A DNA stretch of 64,000 nucleotides from Desulfitibacter alkalitolerans DSM 16504 (GCF_000620305.1 NZ_KK211101.1:124001-188000), one strand, 5' to 3'; shown: positions 44,860-54,232, numbered from the stretch's first letter. The notes: generated from the sequence alone by a model not told the origin. Made by a program: numbers and translations.

Positions 44860-45993
44860 ATGTTAAGCAAAAAAAGAGTAATTATTTTGTACAAGTCAGC
44901 TTCAATTTCAAAGCTTAAAGAACATGCTAAAGATCTAGAAGCAAAATTTGGGGCAATACATGTAAAGATTCATCCAATCATTAATGGCGTTTCATGTTTC
45001 ATGCCAAGGGAAGATAGTTTTAAAGTATTGGAGGTTGACCCCAATATTGATAAAATTGAAAATGATATAACAATTTCATTACCCAAACCGGCTGAGAAAA
45101 GCAAAACAAGGCAAAGAAGCTGGTGGAACCCAACACAAAACTGGGGGTATGAAAGACAAGTAATTCCTCAGGGTGCGCAGAAAATTGGAGCAAACACTAT
45201 CTGGAATATTTCAACAGGAAGATTTGTTAAAGTGGCTGTGTTGGATACAGGGATTGAAATAGGGCATCCTGACTTGAGAAACAATCTAAAAAGGGGGATT
45301 AATATAATTAACCCTTATGTAGTCCCCGATGACGATAATGGACATGGAACCCATGTGGCAGGAACAATTGGAGCTGCAGATAATGGTTATGGTGTAGTGG
45401 GAATATCTCCAAATGTATACCTGATTCCTGTTAAGGTTTTAGATAGCAGGGGCAGGGGTACCCTTACAGACCTTATAGATGGATTACACTGGTGTATTGA
45501 AAATGATATGCAAGTTATAAACATGAGCCTGGGAACAAGTTTGTACAGTGAGGCATTTACAAGGGCAGTAAAGAAGGTATATCATGCTGGTATTGTAATG
45601 GTTGCAGCAGTTGGAAACGATGGTTTTGATGAACGAATAGATTTCCCGGCAGCTTATAGAGAAACTATAGCTGTTGGTGCAATCACATCAACCAATACTC
45701 GTGCCCCCTATAGCAATGGTGGAAAGGAACTCAATTTAATGGCGCCGGGTAGTGGAATACTATCATCAACAAGGGGCGGAACATATGGATATATGAGCGG
45801 AACATCAATGGCAACAGCCCATGTTTCAGGCGTGGCGGCTCTAATGCTGCAAATTAACTCAAGATTGAGGCCTTTTCAGACAGGAAATATTCTAGCAAGC
45901 TCTGTAGAAAAATTACGAGAATTAACACCGAATCAGCAGGGCTCTGGGCTTGTAAGAGCGAATAAGGCTGTAGAAAGAGTAAAAAAGGTATAG
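44860..45993 (+). CDS. Subtilisin-family serine protease, no signal peptide
   Basis: A 377-residue S8 peptidase with the full triad: Asp in 'VAVLDTGIEIGHPDL', His in 'NGHGTHVAGTIGA', Ser in 'GTSMATAHVSGVAALML'. About 80 N-terminal residues form an I9-like propeptide ('RVIILYKSASISKLKEHAKD'), but no hydrophobic signal sequence precedes it. It may act inside the cell or mother cell, or be released on lysis. ATG at 44860 is used with AAAGGGG ten bases upstream; GTG at 44851 is possible. Confidence 0.9.
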   Translation: MLSKKRVIILYKSASISKLKEHAKDLEAKFGAIHVKIHPIINGVSCFMPREDSFKVLEVDPNIDKIENDITISLPKPAEKSKTRQRSWWNPTQNWGYERQVIPQGAQKIGANTIWNISTGRFVKVAVLDTGIEIGHPDLRNNLKRGINIINPYVVPDDDNGHGTHVAGTIGAADNGYGVVGISPNVYLIPVKVLDSRGRGTLTDLIDGLHWCIENDMQVINMSLGTSLYSEAFTRAVKKVYHAGIVMVAAVGNDGFDERIDFPAAYRETIAVGAITSTNTRAPYSNGGKELNLMAPGSGILSSTRGGTYGYMSGTSMATAHVSGVAALMLQINSRLRPFQTGNILASSVEKLRELTPNQQGSGLVRANKAVERVKKV

Positions 45994-46011
45994 CCTGGGC
46001 TTTAAAAAATG

Positions 46012-46037
46012 GGCATAAAGTCTGTACTATTTATGCC
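46012..46037 (+). terminator. Possible weak terminator hairpin after the protease
   Basis: GGCATAAA and TTTATGCC pair perfectly around a 10-base loop. The downstream sequence is A/T-rich but has no T run, so function is uncertain. Confidence 0.4.
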
Positions 46038-46091
46038 GATAAATATATAGAACAGTAAGTAATTTCAACTTCGCATGTGACAAAGGGTGAG

Positions 46092-46113
46092 AAAAAAAGC
46101 CCTTAAGGGCTTA
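46092..46113 (-). terminator. Terminator of tRNA-Leu(CAA)
   Basis: Read on the minus strand, AAGCCC-TTAA-GGGCTT is followed by seven T residues. Confidence 0.85.
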
Positions 46114-46123
46114 AATTATTAAA

Positions 46124-46210
46124 TGGTGCCGAAGATCGGAGTCGAACCGATACGTTGTTGCCAACGCTGGATTTTGAGTCCAGTGCGTCTGCCAGTTCCG
46201 CCACTTCGGC
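46124..46210 (-). tRNA. tRNA-Leu(CAA)
   Basis: An 87-base class II tRNA. Acceptor stem GCCGAAG/CTTCGGC, anticodon stem CTGGA/TCCAG with loop CTCAAAA (anticodon CAA), a long variable arm CGTTGGCAACAACG, T loop GGTTCGACTCC and encoded CCA. It has its own promoter and terminator. The wobble base is a known target type for TrmL-family enzymes (trmL at 2.9 kb). Confidence 0.96.
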
Positions 46211-46237
46211 CTATATTAATTTGCAACTGCATTAGCT

Positions 46238-46266
46238 ATATTAACATGGATTTAGAATGGTGTCAA
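46238..46266 (-). promoter_or_regulatory. Promoter of tRNA-Leu(CAA)
   Basis: On the minus strand: TTGACA, 17-base spacer, TAATAT, placing the start about 20 bases before the tRNA. Confidence 0.8.
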
Positions 46267-46297
46267 TATAGAATAAATACCCTGGAGGCTAGATAAA

Positions 46298-46807
46298 GTG
46301 AAACCATTGAGAATAGCATTACTTTTAATCTTAATACTGCTTTTCAGTACTGGATGCAGCTTGCCTTTTTTTGGGGGAGGTCAGGAGGAGAATTTGCCTA
46401 TAGATGTTTATTATATTATGGGTACTATTTTAGATAAACCAAACGAAGAGTATGTTTTAGTTGGAACATCAATTATTTCAGGTATGGTAAGGGTTAGTCC
46501 GGTCTTGTGGCAGCAATTGCAGCCTGGGGATGTTGTTGAGACTGTGATTACTTTGAACAGTATTATAAGTGCTAATTTGCCAGGGGATGTTTATGGAAAA
46601 GTAGCATATTCTGGACCAAGCTATGATACTGTTGGTTTTGTAACCAATAAGGTTCAAGATGCGGCGGGATATGCCCTGATGGTAGGTTCAGAAAAGATTT
46701 CAGGTGCCTATTATGTTGATGAGCTGATATGGAATTCATTAAATCAAGGTGATGAAGTAAAGGTATTCTATAACCTTCAGGGTATACAAGGAATAGTTTC
46801 TAATTAA
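46298..46807 (+). CDS. Putative lipoprotein, unknown function
   Basis: A 169-residue protein with a lipoprotein signal: basic start 'MKPLRIALLLILILLFSTGC', lipobox ending at Cys20. The mature part is mostly beta, with a repeated pattern of 'VGTSIISGMVRVSPVLWQQL' and 'VGSEKISGAYYVDELIWNSL', suggesting two copies of one small domain of about 65 residues. No known family was recognised. GTG start behind CTGGAGGCTAGATAAA. Confidence 0.75.
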   Translation: MKPLRIALLLILILLFSTGCSLPFFGGGQEENLPIDVYYIMGTILDKPNEEYVLVGTSIISGMVRVSPVLWQQLQPGDVVETVITLNSIISANLPGDVYGKVAYSGPSYDTVGFVTNKVQDAAGYALMVGSEKISGAYYVDELIWNSLNQGDEVKVFYNLQGIQGIVSN

Positions 46808-46877
46808 TACCAAGTAGTATCGTAAATTGTTTAACCGTTACTAGCAGGAAAAGGTCAGTTCCATTGCGAAGGTATAG

Positions 46878-46916
46878 AGGGTTTAAAGATGTGAAATGAT
46901 CTTTAAACCCTTTTAT
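46878..46916 (+). terminator. Rho-independent terminator after the lipoprotein
   Basis: AGGGTTTAAAGAT and ATCTTTAAACCCT form a perfect 13-bp stem with an 8-base loop, followed by TTTTATAATTT. Confidence 0.92.
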
Positions 46917-46960
46917 AATTTAAGCAAATCTGAGTTTGATTAGAAAGCTTAAGTAAAATA

Positions 46961-46989
46961 TTTTCAGATAAAGATTTTACAGGTATAAT
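46961..46989 (+). promoter_or_regulatory. Candidate promoter for the ECF sigma operon
   Basis: TTTTCA, 17-base spacer, TATAAT. The -35 is weak, so this is tentative; the remaining leader up to 47115 holds no frame. Confidence 0.4.
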
Positions 46990-47115
46990 TGCATTAGCTT
47001 CAAGCAAGCAAGAAAGCTGGTGACATGAACAAGGAAATTATTTGTAAGACCATGGATAAGATAAGAGTGAAATACGGTTTTGGAAGTATCAAACGGGGTC
47101 TTTGGGGGGGAGATA

Positions 47116-47715
47116 ATGGTTCCAGATAATATAATAGTACAACAAATAAAAGAAGGAAAGACTGAATCCTTTGAAATATTAGTTGAGCGATATCAAAAAC
47201 AAGTTTACAATATAGCCTATCGGTATACAGGAAGCCGGGATGATGCCTATGATCTTTCACAGGAAGCATTTTTAAAGGCATATAGAGGCATTAAAAACTT
47301 TAGACAGGATTCTTCATTTAAAACATGGATTTATCATATTACAGCCAATGTATGTAGGGACTATTTAAGAAAAGGCAGAAAATTCCAGGAGGTTTCAATT
47401 GATGAACCTGTACATGGTAATGATGGAGATATGGAAAAGCAATTGACAGCCAATTCCAGGGGTCCTGATGAGGCTTATGAGAGTAAAGAACTATCTGAAT
47501 TTATTCAGTCTTTGATTAATGATCTGCAGCAGGAATATAAAGAGATTATAGTGTTGCGGGAGATGCAGCAGTTGTCTTATGAAGAGATAGCAAATGTTTT
47601 AAATTGTTCAATTGGTACAGTAAAATCCAGACTAAATAGAGCAAGAAAAATTTTAAAGGATAGAATTATCGTAGCTGGGGAACAATTAAAGGTTGAACTA
47701 CGTCAAACAAAGTAG
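47116..47715 (+). CDS. ECF-type RNA polymerase sigma factor
   Basis: A 199-residue sigma factor with region 2 ('YNIAYRYTGSRDDAYDLSQE', 'AFLKAYRGIKNFRQDSSFKT') and region 4 ('LREMQQLSYEEIANVLNCSI' then GTVKSRL). It is of the SigW/RpoE type. ATG at 47116 is preceded by a GGGGGGGAGATA site; the longer frame from 47080 crosses it. Paired with an anti-sigma factor 15 bp downstream, implying response to an envelope signal. Confidence 0.95.
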   Translation: MVPDNIIVQQIKEGKTESFEILVERYQKQVYNIAYRYTGSRDDAYDLSQEAFLKAYRGIKNFRQDSSFKTWIYHITANVCRDYLRKGRKFQEVSIDEPVHGNDGDMEKQLTANSRGPDEAYESKELSEFIQSLINDLQQEYKEIIVLREMQQLSYEEIANVLNCSIGTVKSRLNRARKILKDRIIVAGEQLKVELRQTK

Positions 47716-47730
47716 AAAGGGGGGAGCCAG

Positions 47731-48756
47731 ATGAATTGTGAGCATATACAGGAATTACTGTCAATGTATATTGATGAAGAAACAACAACTGAAGAGAGCA
47801 ACAGGATAAAAGAGCATCTTAGCAGCTGTGAGGAATGTCAAAAAGAATATGAAGAATTAAAAACAGTACTAAGCCTATTTAATACTCTGGAGCCAATAGA
47901 GCCCCCTGAAGATTTAAAAAGGTCTATAATGGCCAAGGTCAGAAATGAGAGTCCGCCAAAACCATGGCTTTCTTCAATAAAAAATAGATGGGTTTCTTTG
48001 GGTGCAACGGCGGCAGTAATATTTATCATTGTTGGAGCCGTTGGTATATCTAACTTGCTGAGCAATACAATTTTTATGGGCTCAGCTCCCAAGTCTGATT
48101 CAAAGTCTGAAGAGGTAGGCATGATGGCCAAGGAGGGTACCACAGAGGGTGCTTTTGAAGGAGTTGAGGCAGAGGATAAAACCATAAGTGGTTATGGTGA
48201 TAAACAAGCTCCTGCTTTAATACAGGAAGGAACTACAGATGATCAACTAAAGGATGATCAAACCAAAGAAATCAGAATGTACAGCACCAATGGAAGCAGA
48301 AAGCTAGATGTGGAAGCATGTGTTAAGGATGATGGGACCCTGCAAGATGTAAAGATATATAAGGAAGCATTATCTTTAACTGTGACAGATTTAGATGCTT
48401 CTCTAGAATATATTAAAAGCATGCTAGGTAGTACAGCAATGGTGCAAAAATATAAACAGGAAGCAATAATATTGACCTGGTCAGAAAAAGATCAAACACA
48501 GCTTATTGATAGTCTTGGAGAACTAGGTGTAATTGAGATGGAAAATTCCTATAACACAGATTGTATAGAGGAATTTAACAGATTAGAAATTGAGAAAGAA
48601 AAGCTCTTGAACGATATGAATGAAAAGTCGTATGGCTACGAGCAGAAGCTAAAGCTGCAAAAAGATCTGGAAAGCATTCAATGGCAGATTGACAACATTG
48701 GTACTTTAGAGATAGCAAATATAGTCATGTATGAAATAAGGGTTATAGAAAAGTAA
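47731..48756 (+). CDS. Zinc-binding anti-sigma factor, membrane-anchored
   Basis: A 341-residue protein. The N-terminal zinc anti-sigma motif H-x3-C-x2-C is in 'IKEHLSSCEECQKEYEEL'; one membrane helix ('LGATAAVIFIIVGAVGISNL', about 90-112) separates it from an extracellular domain ending in a coiled coil ('LEIEKEKLLNDMNEKSYGYE'), DUF4349-like. It should hold the ECF sigma factor inactive at the membrane. Start ATG follows AAAGGGGGGAGCC. Confidence 0.92.
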   Translation: MNCEHIQELLSMYIDEETTTEESNRIKEHLSSCEECQKEYEELKTVLSLFNTLEPIEPPEDLKRSIMAKVRNESPPKPWLSSIKNRWVSLGATAAVIFIIVGAVGISNLLSNTIFMGSAPKSDSKSEEVGMMAKEGTTEGAFEGVEAEDKTISGYGDKQAPALIQEGTTDDQLKDDQTKEIRMYSTNGSRKLDVEACVKDDGTLQDVKIYKEALSLTVTDLDASLEYIKSMLGSTAMVQKYKQEAIILTWSEKDQTQLIDSLGELGVIEMENSYNTDCIEEFNRLEIEKEKLLNDMNEKSYGYEQKLKLQKDLESIQWQIDNIGTLEIANIVMYEIRVIEK

Positions 48757-48763
48757 TTGTTTT

Positions 48764-48806
48764 ATTCGGTACAGCAGGAATTATTCCAGCAGCTACCGAA
48801 TTTTTA
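48764..48806 (+). terminator. Rho-independent terminator after the anti-sigma gene
   Basis: ATTCGGTA pairs with TACCGAAT, with an inner GGAATTATTCC hairpin, followed by TTTTATA. Confidence 0.82.
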
Positions 48807-48874
48807 TATGTTAGATATAAGCCAATAATTATTGTTACAGATGATAAGGGAATAATACAAAAGAGGTGAAATAC

Positions 48875-51451
48875 TTGAGTGATAAATTTTTAATAATAGA
48901 TGGAAGCAGCCTGGTACATAGAGCTTTTTATGCCCTGCCTATCCTCACCAACAGGGAGGGTGTATTTACCAATGCTGTTTATGGTTTTACAAACATGATT
49001 TTAAAGATTATTCATGAGGAAAAACCAAAATACATTGCAGTTGCCTTTGATAAAGGGAAAATCACCTTCAGAAATGAAACATTTAAGGAGTATAAGGGTC
49101 ATAGGAAAGCCACTCCTCCTGAGCTTAAGCCCCAGTTTCCCCTTGTTCAAAAAATCCTAGAAGCATTAAACATTGCCTTTTTTGAATTGGACAACTATGA
49201 GGCGGATGATATTATTGGAACCTTTGCCAGGCTTGGCGAAAAAGATGGACTGACAAATATTATAGTTAGTGGAGACAAGGATACCCTTCAGCTCATATCA
49301 GAAAAAACCAGGGTCCTTCTAACAAAAAAAGGAATAAGCCAAACAGAGTATATAGACTTGGCTAAGCTTAAAGAAATGTATGAGCTAACACCACGGCAAA
49401 TGGCTGATTTAAAGGGACTAATGGGTGATCAATCTGATAATATACCAGGTGTGCCCTCTGTGGGTGAAAAGACAGCCTTAAAGCTTTTAAAACAATTTGG
49501 AACCATTGAGGGAATTTATGACAATATTGATCAAATTAAAGGAGATAAGCTAAAAGCCAATTTGCTTGAAAATATGGACAAGGCTTTTTTAAGTAAAGAG
49601 CTTGCTATTATTGAATGCTGTGTTCCCATGGCCATAAACATACAGGAGTGTTTGTACCAAAAACCTAACTACAAGCAATTACTAAGCTTATTTAAAGAGC
49701 TGGAGTTTAACAGTCTGGTTGGTAAATTCCTTGAAGAAATGGAGCCCGACATTAGTGAGAGCCTTACACAAAGGCTTTCGGTCAAAGAGTTTATTAGCAA
49801 CTACAATCAGAAGAAGTCAGTTTCACTTATTTTAGAATTGTGCGGAGACAAAACAGACCCTCAGTTTGCGTCTGCCGTAATGGTACAGGCAGGCCTGGCA
49901 GCCAGCTTTGAATCCTCCCACGAAAAGGAATTTATTGAGTTTCTGCAAAACCATCCCCAAATAGATCTTATAGTCCATGACTTTAAAGATTTGTACAAAT
50001 ATTTTAAGTTTCAAGGCATACCAGTAAAAAGAGCACAGGATATTCAAATTGCAGCCTATCTTTTAAACCCTGCCCGTTCAAGTTATGGGATAGAGGAATT
50101 GGCTCTGGAATACTTAAACTCAGCCCTGGCTGAGGGCAGTGATCCCATTTATAATGCCATAGAAAAAGCAGCTGCCCTTCTGGAGCTTTTTATAAAACTT
50201 AAGGAACAACTAGTAGAAAATAATTTATACGATCTGTACCTTAATATAGAACTCCCCCTTATAACCATATTGGCTGATATGGAATTAGCAGGCGTTACTG
50301 TTGAGAAAAATGTTCTTGAGGAAATGGGACGAAAATTAGAACAAAAGTTAGAGCAGCTTACTAAAGACATTTTCACCCTGGCTGGTGAAGAATTTAATAT
50401 TAACTCCCCAAAGCAGCTTGGTACTATACTTTTTGAAAAAATGGACCTGCCAGGGGGGAAGAAAACAAAAACAGGATATTCCACTAATGCAGAGGTATTA
50501 GAGCAGATTACCCATCCCATTGGAGAAAAGCTCCTGGAGTATCGACAGCTTACAAAGCTCAAGGGTACATATATTGAAGGTCTAAAGGAGATTATTAATG
50601 AAAGAACAGGGAAAATACACACCACCTTCAAGCAGACAATAACAGCAACAGGGAGATTAAGCAGCGTAGAACCTAACCTGCAGAATATTCCCATCCGGCT
50701 TGAGGAAGGAAGAGTGTTAAGAAAGGCATTTGTTCCATCTAAAAAGGGTAATGTACTTATTGCAGCAGATTATTCCCAGATTGAATTGAGGATATTAGCC
50801 CACTTATCCAGGGATGAAAACCTCATGGATGCATTTAAAAAGGGTCAGGATATTCATACAAGAACAGCTGCTGAGGTTTTTGGAGTTCCTATGGAAAGTG
50901 TAACATCCCAGATGAGAAGAAGTGCCAAGGCAGTTAATTTTGGCATCGTATATGGAATTAGTGATTTTGGGCTTTCGCGTGACCTGGGAATAACTCGTAA
51001 GGAAGCAAAAATGTATATTGAAGAGTATTTTAAACGATACCAGGGTGTACATACATATATTAATGATACTATTGCAAAGGCTAGAGAAAATGGTTATGTA
51101 ACCACCCTTCTCAATAGAAGAAGATACCTGCCAGATATTTTTAGCCCCAATAAAATGGTTAGGGCTTTTGGGGAAAGGACTGCAATGAACACGCCAATTC
51201 AGGGGAGTGCTGCTGATATTATTAAAATAGCCATGATCAAATGTCATGAATTCATTAATGAACAGGGCCTTCCCATTGAAATGCTTTTACAGGTACATGA
51301 TGAGCTTATCTTTGAATGCCCGAAAACAATATATAAAGAGGCCGCTGCTTCAATAGTAAAGCTTATGGAAAATGCTTATGAGCTTGAAGTACCCTTAACT
51401 GTAGATGCAAAATATGGTTTGAACTGGTATGATTTAAAGAGCATAGAATAA
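48875..51451 (+). CDS. polA: DNA polymerase I
   Basis: An 858-residue Klenow-type polymerase. The 5' nuclease occupies about 1-290 ('IIDGSSLVHRAFYAL', 'FDKGKITFRNETFKEYKGHR', 'GLMGDQSDNIPGVPSVGEKT'), a reduced 3'-5' exonuclease-like domain follows, and the polymerase domain has 'ADYSQIELRILAHLS', 'RRSAKAVNFGIVYGISDFG' and 'QVHDELIFE'. The exonuclease acidic triad is not apparent, as in many Firmicute PolA. TTG at 48875 is chosen: AGAGGTG lies six bases upstream, whereas GTG at 48866 overlaps it. First gene of polA-mutM-ytaF-coaE. Confidence 0.97.
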   Translation: MSDKFLIIDGSSLVHRAFYALPILTNREGVFTNAVYGFTNMILKIIHEEKPKYIAVAFDKGKITFRNETFKEYKGHRKATPPELKPQFPLVQKILEALNIAFFELDNYEADDIIGTFARLGEKDGLTNIIVSGDKDTLQLISEKTRVLLTKKGISQTEYIDLAKLKEMYELTPRQMADLKGLMGDQSDNIPGVPSVGEKTALKLLKQFGTIEGIYDNIDQIKGDKLKANLLENMDKAFLSKELAIIECCVPMAINIQECLYQKPNYKQLLSLFKELEFNSLVGKFLEEMEPDISESLTQRLSVKEFISNYNQKKSVSLILELCGDKTDPQFASAVMVQAGLAASFESSHEKEFIEFLQNHPQIDLIVHDFKDLYKYFKFQGIPVKRAQDIQIAAYLLNPARSSYGIEELALEYLNSALAEGSDPIYNAIEKAAALLELFIKLKEQLVENNLYDLYLNIELPLITILADMELAGVTVEKNVLEEMGRKLEQKLEQLTKDIFTLAGEEFNINSPKQLGTILFEKMDLPGGKKTKTGYSTNAEVLEQITHPIGEKLLEYRQLTKLKGTYIEGLKEIINERTGKIHTTFKQTITATGRLSSVEPNLQNIPIRLEEGRVLRKAFVPSKKGNVLIAADYSQIELRILAHLSRDENLMDAFKKGQDIHTRTAAEVFGVPMESVTSQMRRSAKAVNFGIVYGISDFGLSRDLGITRKEAKMYIEEYFKRYQGVHTYINDTIAKARENGYVTTLLNRRRYLPDIFSPNKMVRAFGERTAMNTPIQGSAADIIKIAMIKCHEFINEQGLPIEMLLQVHDELIFECPKTIYKEAAASIVKLMENAYELEVPLTVDAKYGLNWYDLKSIE

Positions 51452-51469
51452 TAAGGTGGTGGAAGTAAA

Positions 51470-52297
51470 TTGCCTGAATTACCGGAAGTTGAAACAATAA
51501 GAAGGAGCCTTGAAGAAAAAATAAGTGGCTTGACTATAATTGGCGTTGATGTATACCTGGAGAAGGTTGTTAAGGAACCTGCTAATATAGACAGTTTCAA
51601 GGAACAAGTTATTGGCAAGAAGATAGAAAGACTGGACAGAAGAGGGAAATATCTTTTATTATGCTTATCAGATGGATACGTTATAGTAATCCATTTGCGC
51701 ATGACCGGACGATTATTGTATGTTGCCCAATATGAAGATGTAACAAAGCATACCCATTTAATATTTCAGGTTAGCAATAACTATCATTTGCGGTTTGTGG
51801 ATATTAGACAATTTGGAACCATTTACCTCTTAAAAGAAGACGAGTTAGAAACTATTAAGGGCCTGGCTGTCCTTGGCCCTGAACCTTTATCAGAGAACTT
51901 TACTGTGGAGTTCTTGAAGGAAAGACTAAACAAAAAAACAAAAAAAATTAAGCAGGTTCTTCTGGATCAAGATGTGGTAGCTGGTTTAGGGAATATCTAT
52001 GCAGATGAGGTCTTATTTGAATCAAGGATACTCCCCGATAGAAGGGTAAACACACTTACAGAAGATGAAATATACAGACTGTATCACAGTATTGTCAAAA
52101 TAATTAAGGAAGCCATTTGTCATAGGGGAACTAGTTTTAGGGACTATGTGGATGGTGAAGGGGAAAAGGGTGACCATCAAAACTACCTAAAAGTCTATCA
52201 AAGAACTGATCAAACCTGCAATCGCTGTCAATGCCACATTAAAAAGGAAAAGATAGCTGGCAGAAGCAGTCATTTTTGCCCTGGATGCCAGAACTAG
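51470..52297 (+). CDS. mutM: Formamidopyrimidine-DNA glycosylase
   Basis: Excises oxidised purines such as 8-oxoguanine. The N-terminal catalytic 'PELPEVETIRRSLEEKI' leaves Pro1 after Met removal; the C-terminal zinc finger has Cys pairs in 'CNRCQCHIKKEKIAGRS' and 'HFCPGCQ'. Length 275 is standard. TTG start behind AAGGTGGTGGAAGTAAA, 18 bp after polA, as in other Firmicutes. Confidence 0.97.
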   Translation: MPELPEVETIRRSLEEKISGLTIIGVDVYLEKVVKEPANIDSFKEQVIGKKIERLDRRGKYLLLCLSDGYVIVIHLRMTGRLLYVAQYEDVTKHTHLIFQVSNNYHLRFVDIRQFGTIYLLKEDELETIKGLAVLGPEPLSENFTVEFLKERLNKKTKKIKQVLLDQDVVAGLGNIYADEVLFESRILPDRRVNTLTEDEIYRLYHSIVKIIKEAICHRGTSFRDYVDGEGEKGDHQNYLKVYQRTDQTCNRCQCHIKKEKIAGRSSHFCPGCQN

Positions 52298-52380
52298 ATT
52301 AATTTTTCCCATACATGCACCTCTAGCCTTCCGAAGCATATGATGTAATTATCATAATGTAGACACGGGAGGCGAAAGTC

Positions 52381-53025
52381 TTGGAAATATTATCTGTCAT
52401 CTTGTTCTCATTGGCAGTTAGTGTTGATGGATTTGGTGTGGGTCTGGCATATGGCATGAGGAGTATCCGTATTTCTTTAATACCACTCCTGGTAATTTGC
52501 ATAACATCTGCTGCAGCCATAACCATATCCATGTATTTTGGCACCCTTGTGGCGTCTTTATTCACACCTGAGACTGCTGGTAGATTAGGTGCTTTTATAT
52601 TAATAGCAGTTGGCTTTTGGATTATTTTTGAGGCCTGGTCAAAGTGGAAAAAAGTTAATGAACCTAATATTAAAGAGAAAAAGGATCCTTGTTTAATGCG
52701 TTTTAGAATACCGGGGCTTGGCATTGTAATTCAAATATTAAAGGAGCCTGAAGAGGCTGACTTTGATAGATCTGGGAATATTAACTCTAAAGAAGCCTTG
52801 TTTTTAGGTTTTGCCCTTGCAATGGATGCCCTGGGAGCAGGCTTTGGAGCTGCAGTGGCGGGCTATCAAATGTTTTTGGTACCTATATTTGTAGGAATTT
52901 TTAAGTTTGTATTAGTCTCAACAGGCTTGTGGCTTGGTCAAAGGAGCTGCATAAGCAGTTTAGGAATAACCGGCTCCCTGCTGCCAGGTGTAATTTTGAT
53001 CATGTTAGGAATATCACAGTTTTAG
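52381..53025 (+). CDS. ytaF: Sporulation membrane protein YtaF (MntP-like)
   Basis: A 214-residue protein with six membrane segments in two halves: 'ILFSLAVSVDGFGVGLAYGM' and 'ALFLGFALAMDALGAGFGAA', both with the conserved Asp of MntP-type transporters. A loop between them holds a perfect EF-hand-like sequence, 'DFDRSGNINSKE'. The order mutM-ytaF-coaE is the same as in B. subtilis, where ytaF is sporulation-linked. TTG start behind GGGAGGCGAAAGTC. Confidence 0.92.
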   Translation: MEILSVILFSLAVSVDGFGVGLAYGMRSIRISLIPLLVICITSAAAITISMYFGTLVASLFTPETAGRLGAFILIAVGFWIIFEAWSKWKKVNEPNIKEKKDPCLMRFRIPGLGIVIQILKEPEEADFDRSGNINSKEALFLGFALAMDALGAGFGAAVAGYQMFLVPIFVGIFKFVLVSTGLWLGQRSCISSLGITGSLLPGVILIMLGISQF

Positions 53026-53033
53026 GAGGCAGT

Positions 53034-53654
53034 ATGAAGGTAATAGGTCTTACAGGTGGAATTGCCAGTGGAAAATCCACAGTAGCCTCAATTCTTGCTG
53101 AATTTGGGGCTACTATAATTGATGCAGATAAGGTTGCCAGAGACGTGGTAGAGCCTGGACAGCCTGCCTGGCGCGACATACGCAAAGCATTTGGTGAGGA
53201 TGCTTTGCTTGCTGATGGCAGTTTAAATAGGCAATGGCTGGGGAATTTAATCTTTAATGATCCAACAAAAAGGCAGATGTTAAACTCCATTATACATCCA
53301 AGAATTATAGAAGAATGTCAAAAAATACTTGAGCATTACAAACAAGCTGGTGAAAAGGCAGTAATCCTCGAGGTTCCCCTGCTCATAGAAACGGGAATGG
53401 ATACCATGGTAGATGAGGTGTGGCTGGTAGCTGTTGAAGTTGAAACCCAAATAAGCAGGCTAATTAAGAGAGATGGTCTGTCAAGGGGACAAGCATTAAA
53501 AAGAATAGAATCCCAGATGTCCTTGGAGGAGAAAATCCCAAAGGCAGACATAATCATAGATGGCCAGTTGACTATTAATAAATTAAGATCCTACCTAAAA
53601 ACTTTATGGAATAATATTTTAGCAATTGGAGTAGAGGTAAAGGAGAAGGATTAG
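53034..53654 (+). CDS. coaE: Dephospho-CoA kinase
   Basis: Catalyses the last step of CoA synthesis. The P-loop 'IGLTGGIASGKSTVASIL' opens the 206-residue protein, followed by 'IIDADKVARDVVEPG' and 'EVPLLIETGMD'. ATG at 53034 is preceded by TTAGGAGGCAGT, eight bases after the ytaF stop; the longer upstream frame overlaps ytaF. coaD is at 9.7 kb. Confidence 0.97.
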   Translation: MKVIGLTGGIASGKSTVASILAEFGATIIDADKVARDVVEPGQPAWRDIRKAFGEDALLADGSLNRQWLGNLIFNDPTKRQMLNSIIHPRIIEECQKILEHYKQAGEKAVILEVPLLIETGMDTMVDEVWLVAVEVETQISRLIKRDGLSRGQALKRIESQMSLEEKIPKADIIIDGQLTINKLRSYLKTLWNNILAIGVEVKEKD

Positions 53655-53683
53655 AAAATGTAGTGAGGGGAATGAACTGATAC

Positions 53684-54232
53684 TTGGGATTTATAAAAAA
53701 GCTCTTATTTTTAATTTTTATTTCAATAATATTTCTATATGCATTAGTACCAATTGGTCTTAGGTTGTGGTTTCCCTATTATCACCGGGAAGCTATAGAA
53801 TTTTATTCTAATCAGTATGACCTTGACCCTCTTTTTGTGGCCTCAATAATCAGGGTCGAGAGCAAATTTGATACCATGGCTGAATCTGTAAAAGGAGCAA
53901 AGGGATTGATGCAGTTAATGCCGGAAACAGCAGAGTGGGTAAGTCAGCAGATAAATGTACCCTATGATGTACAAAAGCTTTATGAACCTGATTATAATAT
54001 TAGGCTCGGCTGCTGGTATTTGGCCAATTTAAGGAATGAATTTGACAATAACACCAACCTTGTCCTTGCAGCCTATAATGGAGGAAGAGGCAATGTAAAA
54101 AAATGGATAGACACAGGTGTATGGCAGGGTGATGAAAGGGATATAGATAAAATACCATTTAAAGAAACTAGAGACTATGTAAGGAGAGTTAATGCTGCAT
54201 ATAAAGTGTACCAAAAACTTTATGGAAAATAG
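53684..54232 (+). CDS. Membrane-anchored lytic murein transglycosylase
   Basis: A 182-residue SLT-domain protein with an N-terminal membrane anchor ('LLFLIFISIIFLYALVPIGL') and the catalytic Glu in 'ASIIRVESKFDTMAESVKGA', followed by 'GLMQLMPETAEWVS' and 'LAAYNGGRGNVKKWID'. It cleaves peptidoglycan glycan strands with formation of 1,6-anhydro ends. Its position directly after coaE is common in Firmicutes. The TTG start has only a distant GAGGGG site, so the exact start is uncertain. Confidence 0.92.
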   Translation: MGFIKKLLFLIFISIIFLYALVPIGLRLWFPYYHREAIEFYSNQYDLDPLFVASIIRVESKFDTMAESVKGAKGLMQLMPETAEWVSQQINVPYDVQKLYEPDYNIRLGCWYLANLRNEFDNNTNLVLAAYNGGRGNVKKWIDTGVWQGDERDIDKIPFKETRDYVRRVNAAYKVYQKLYGK

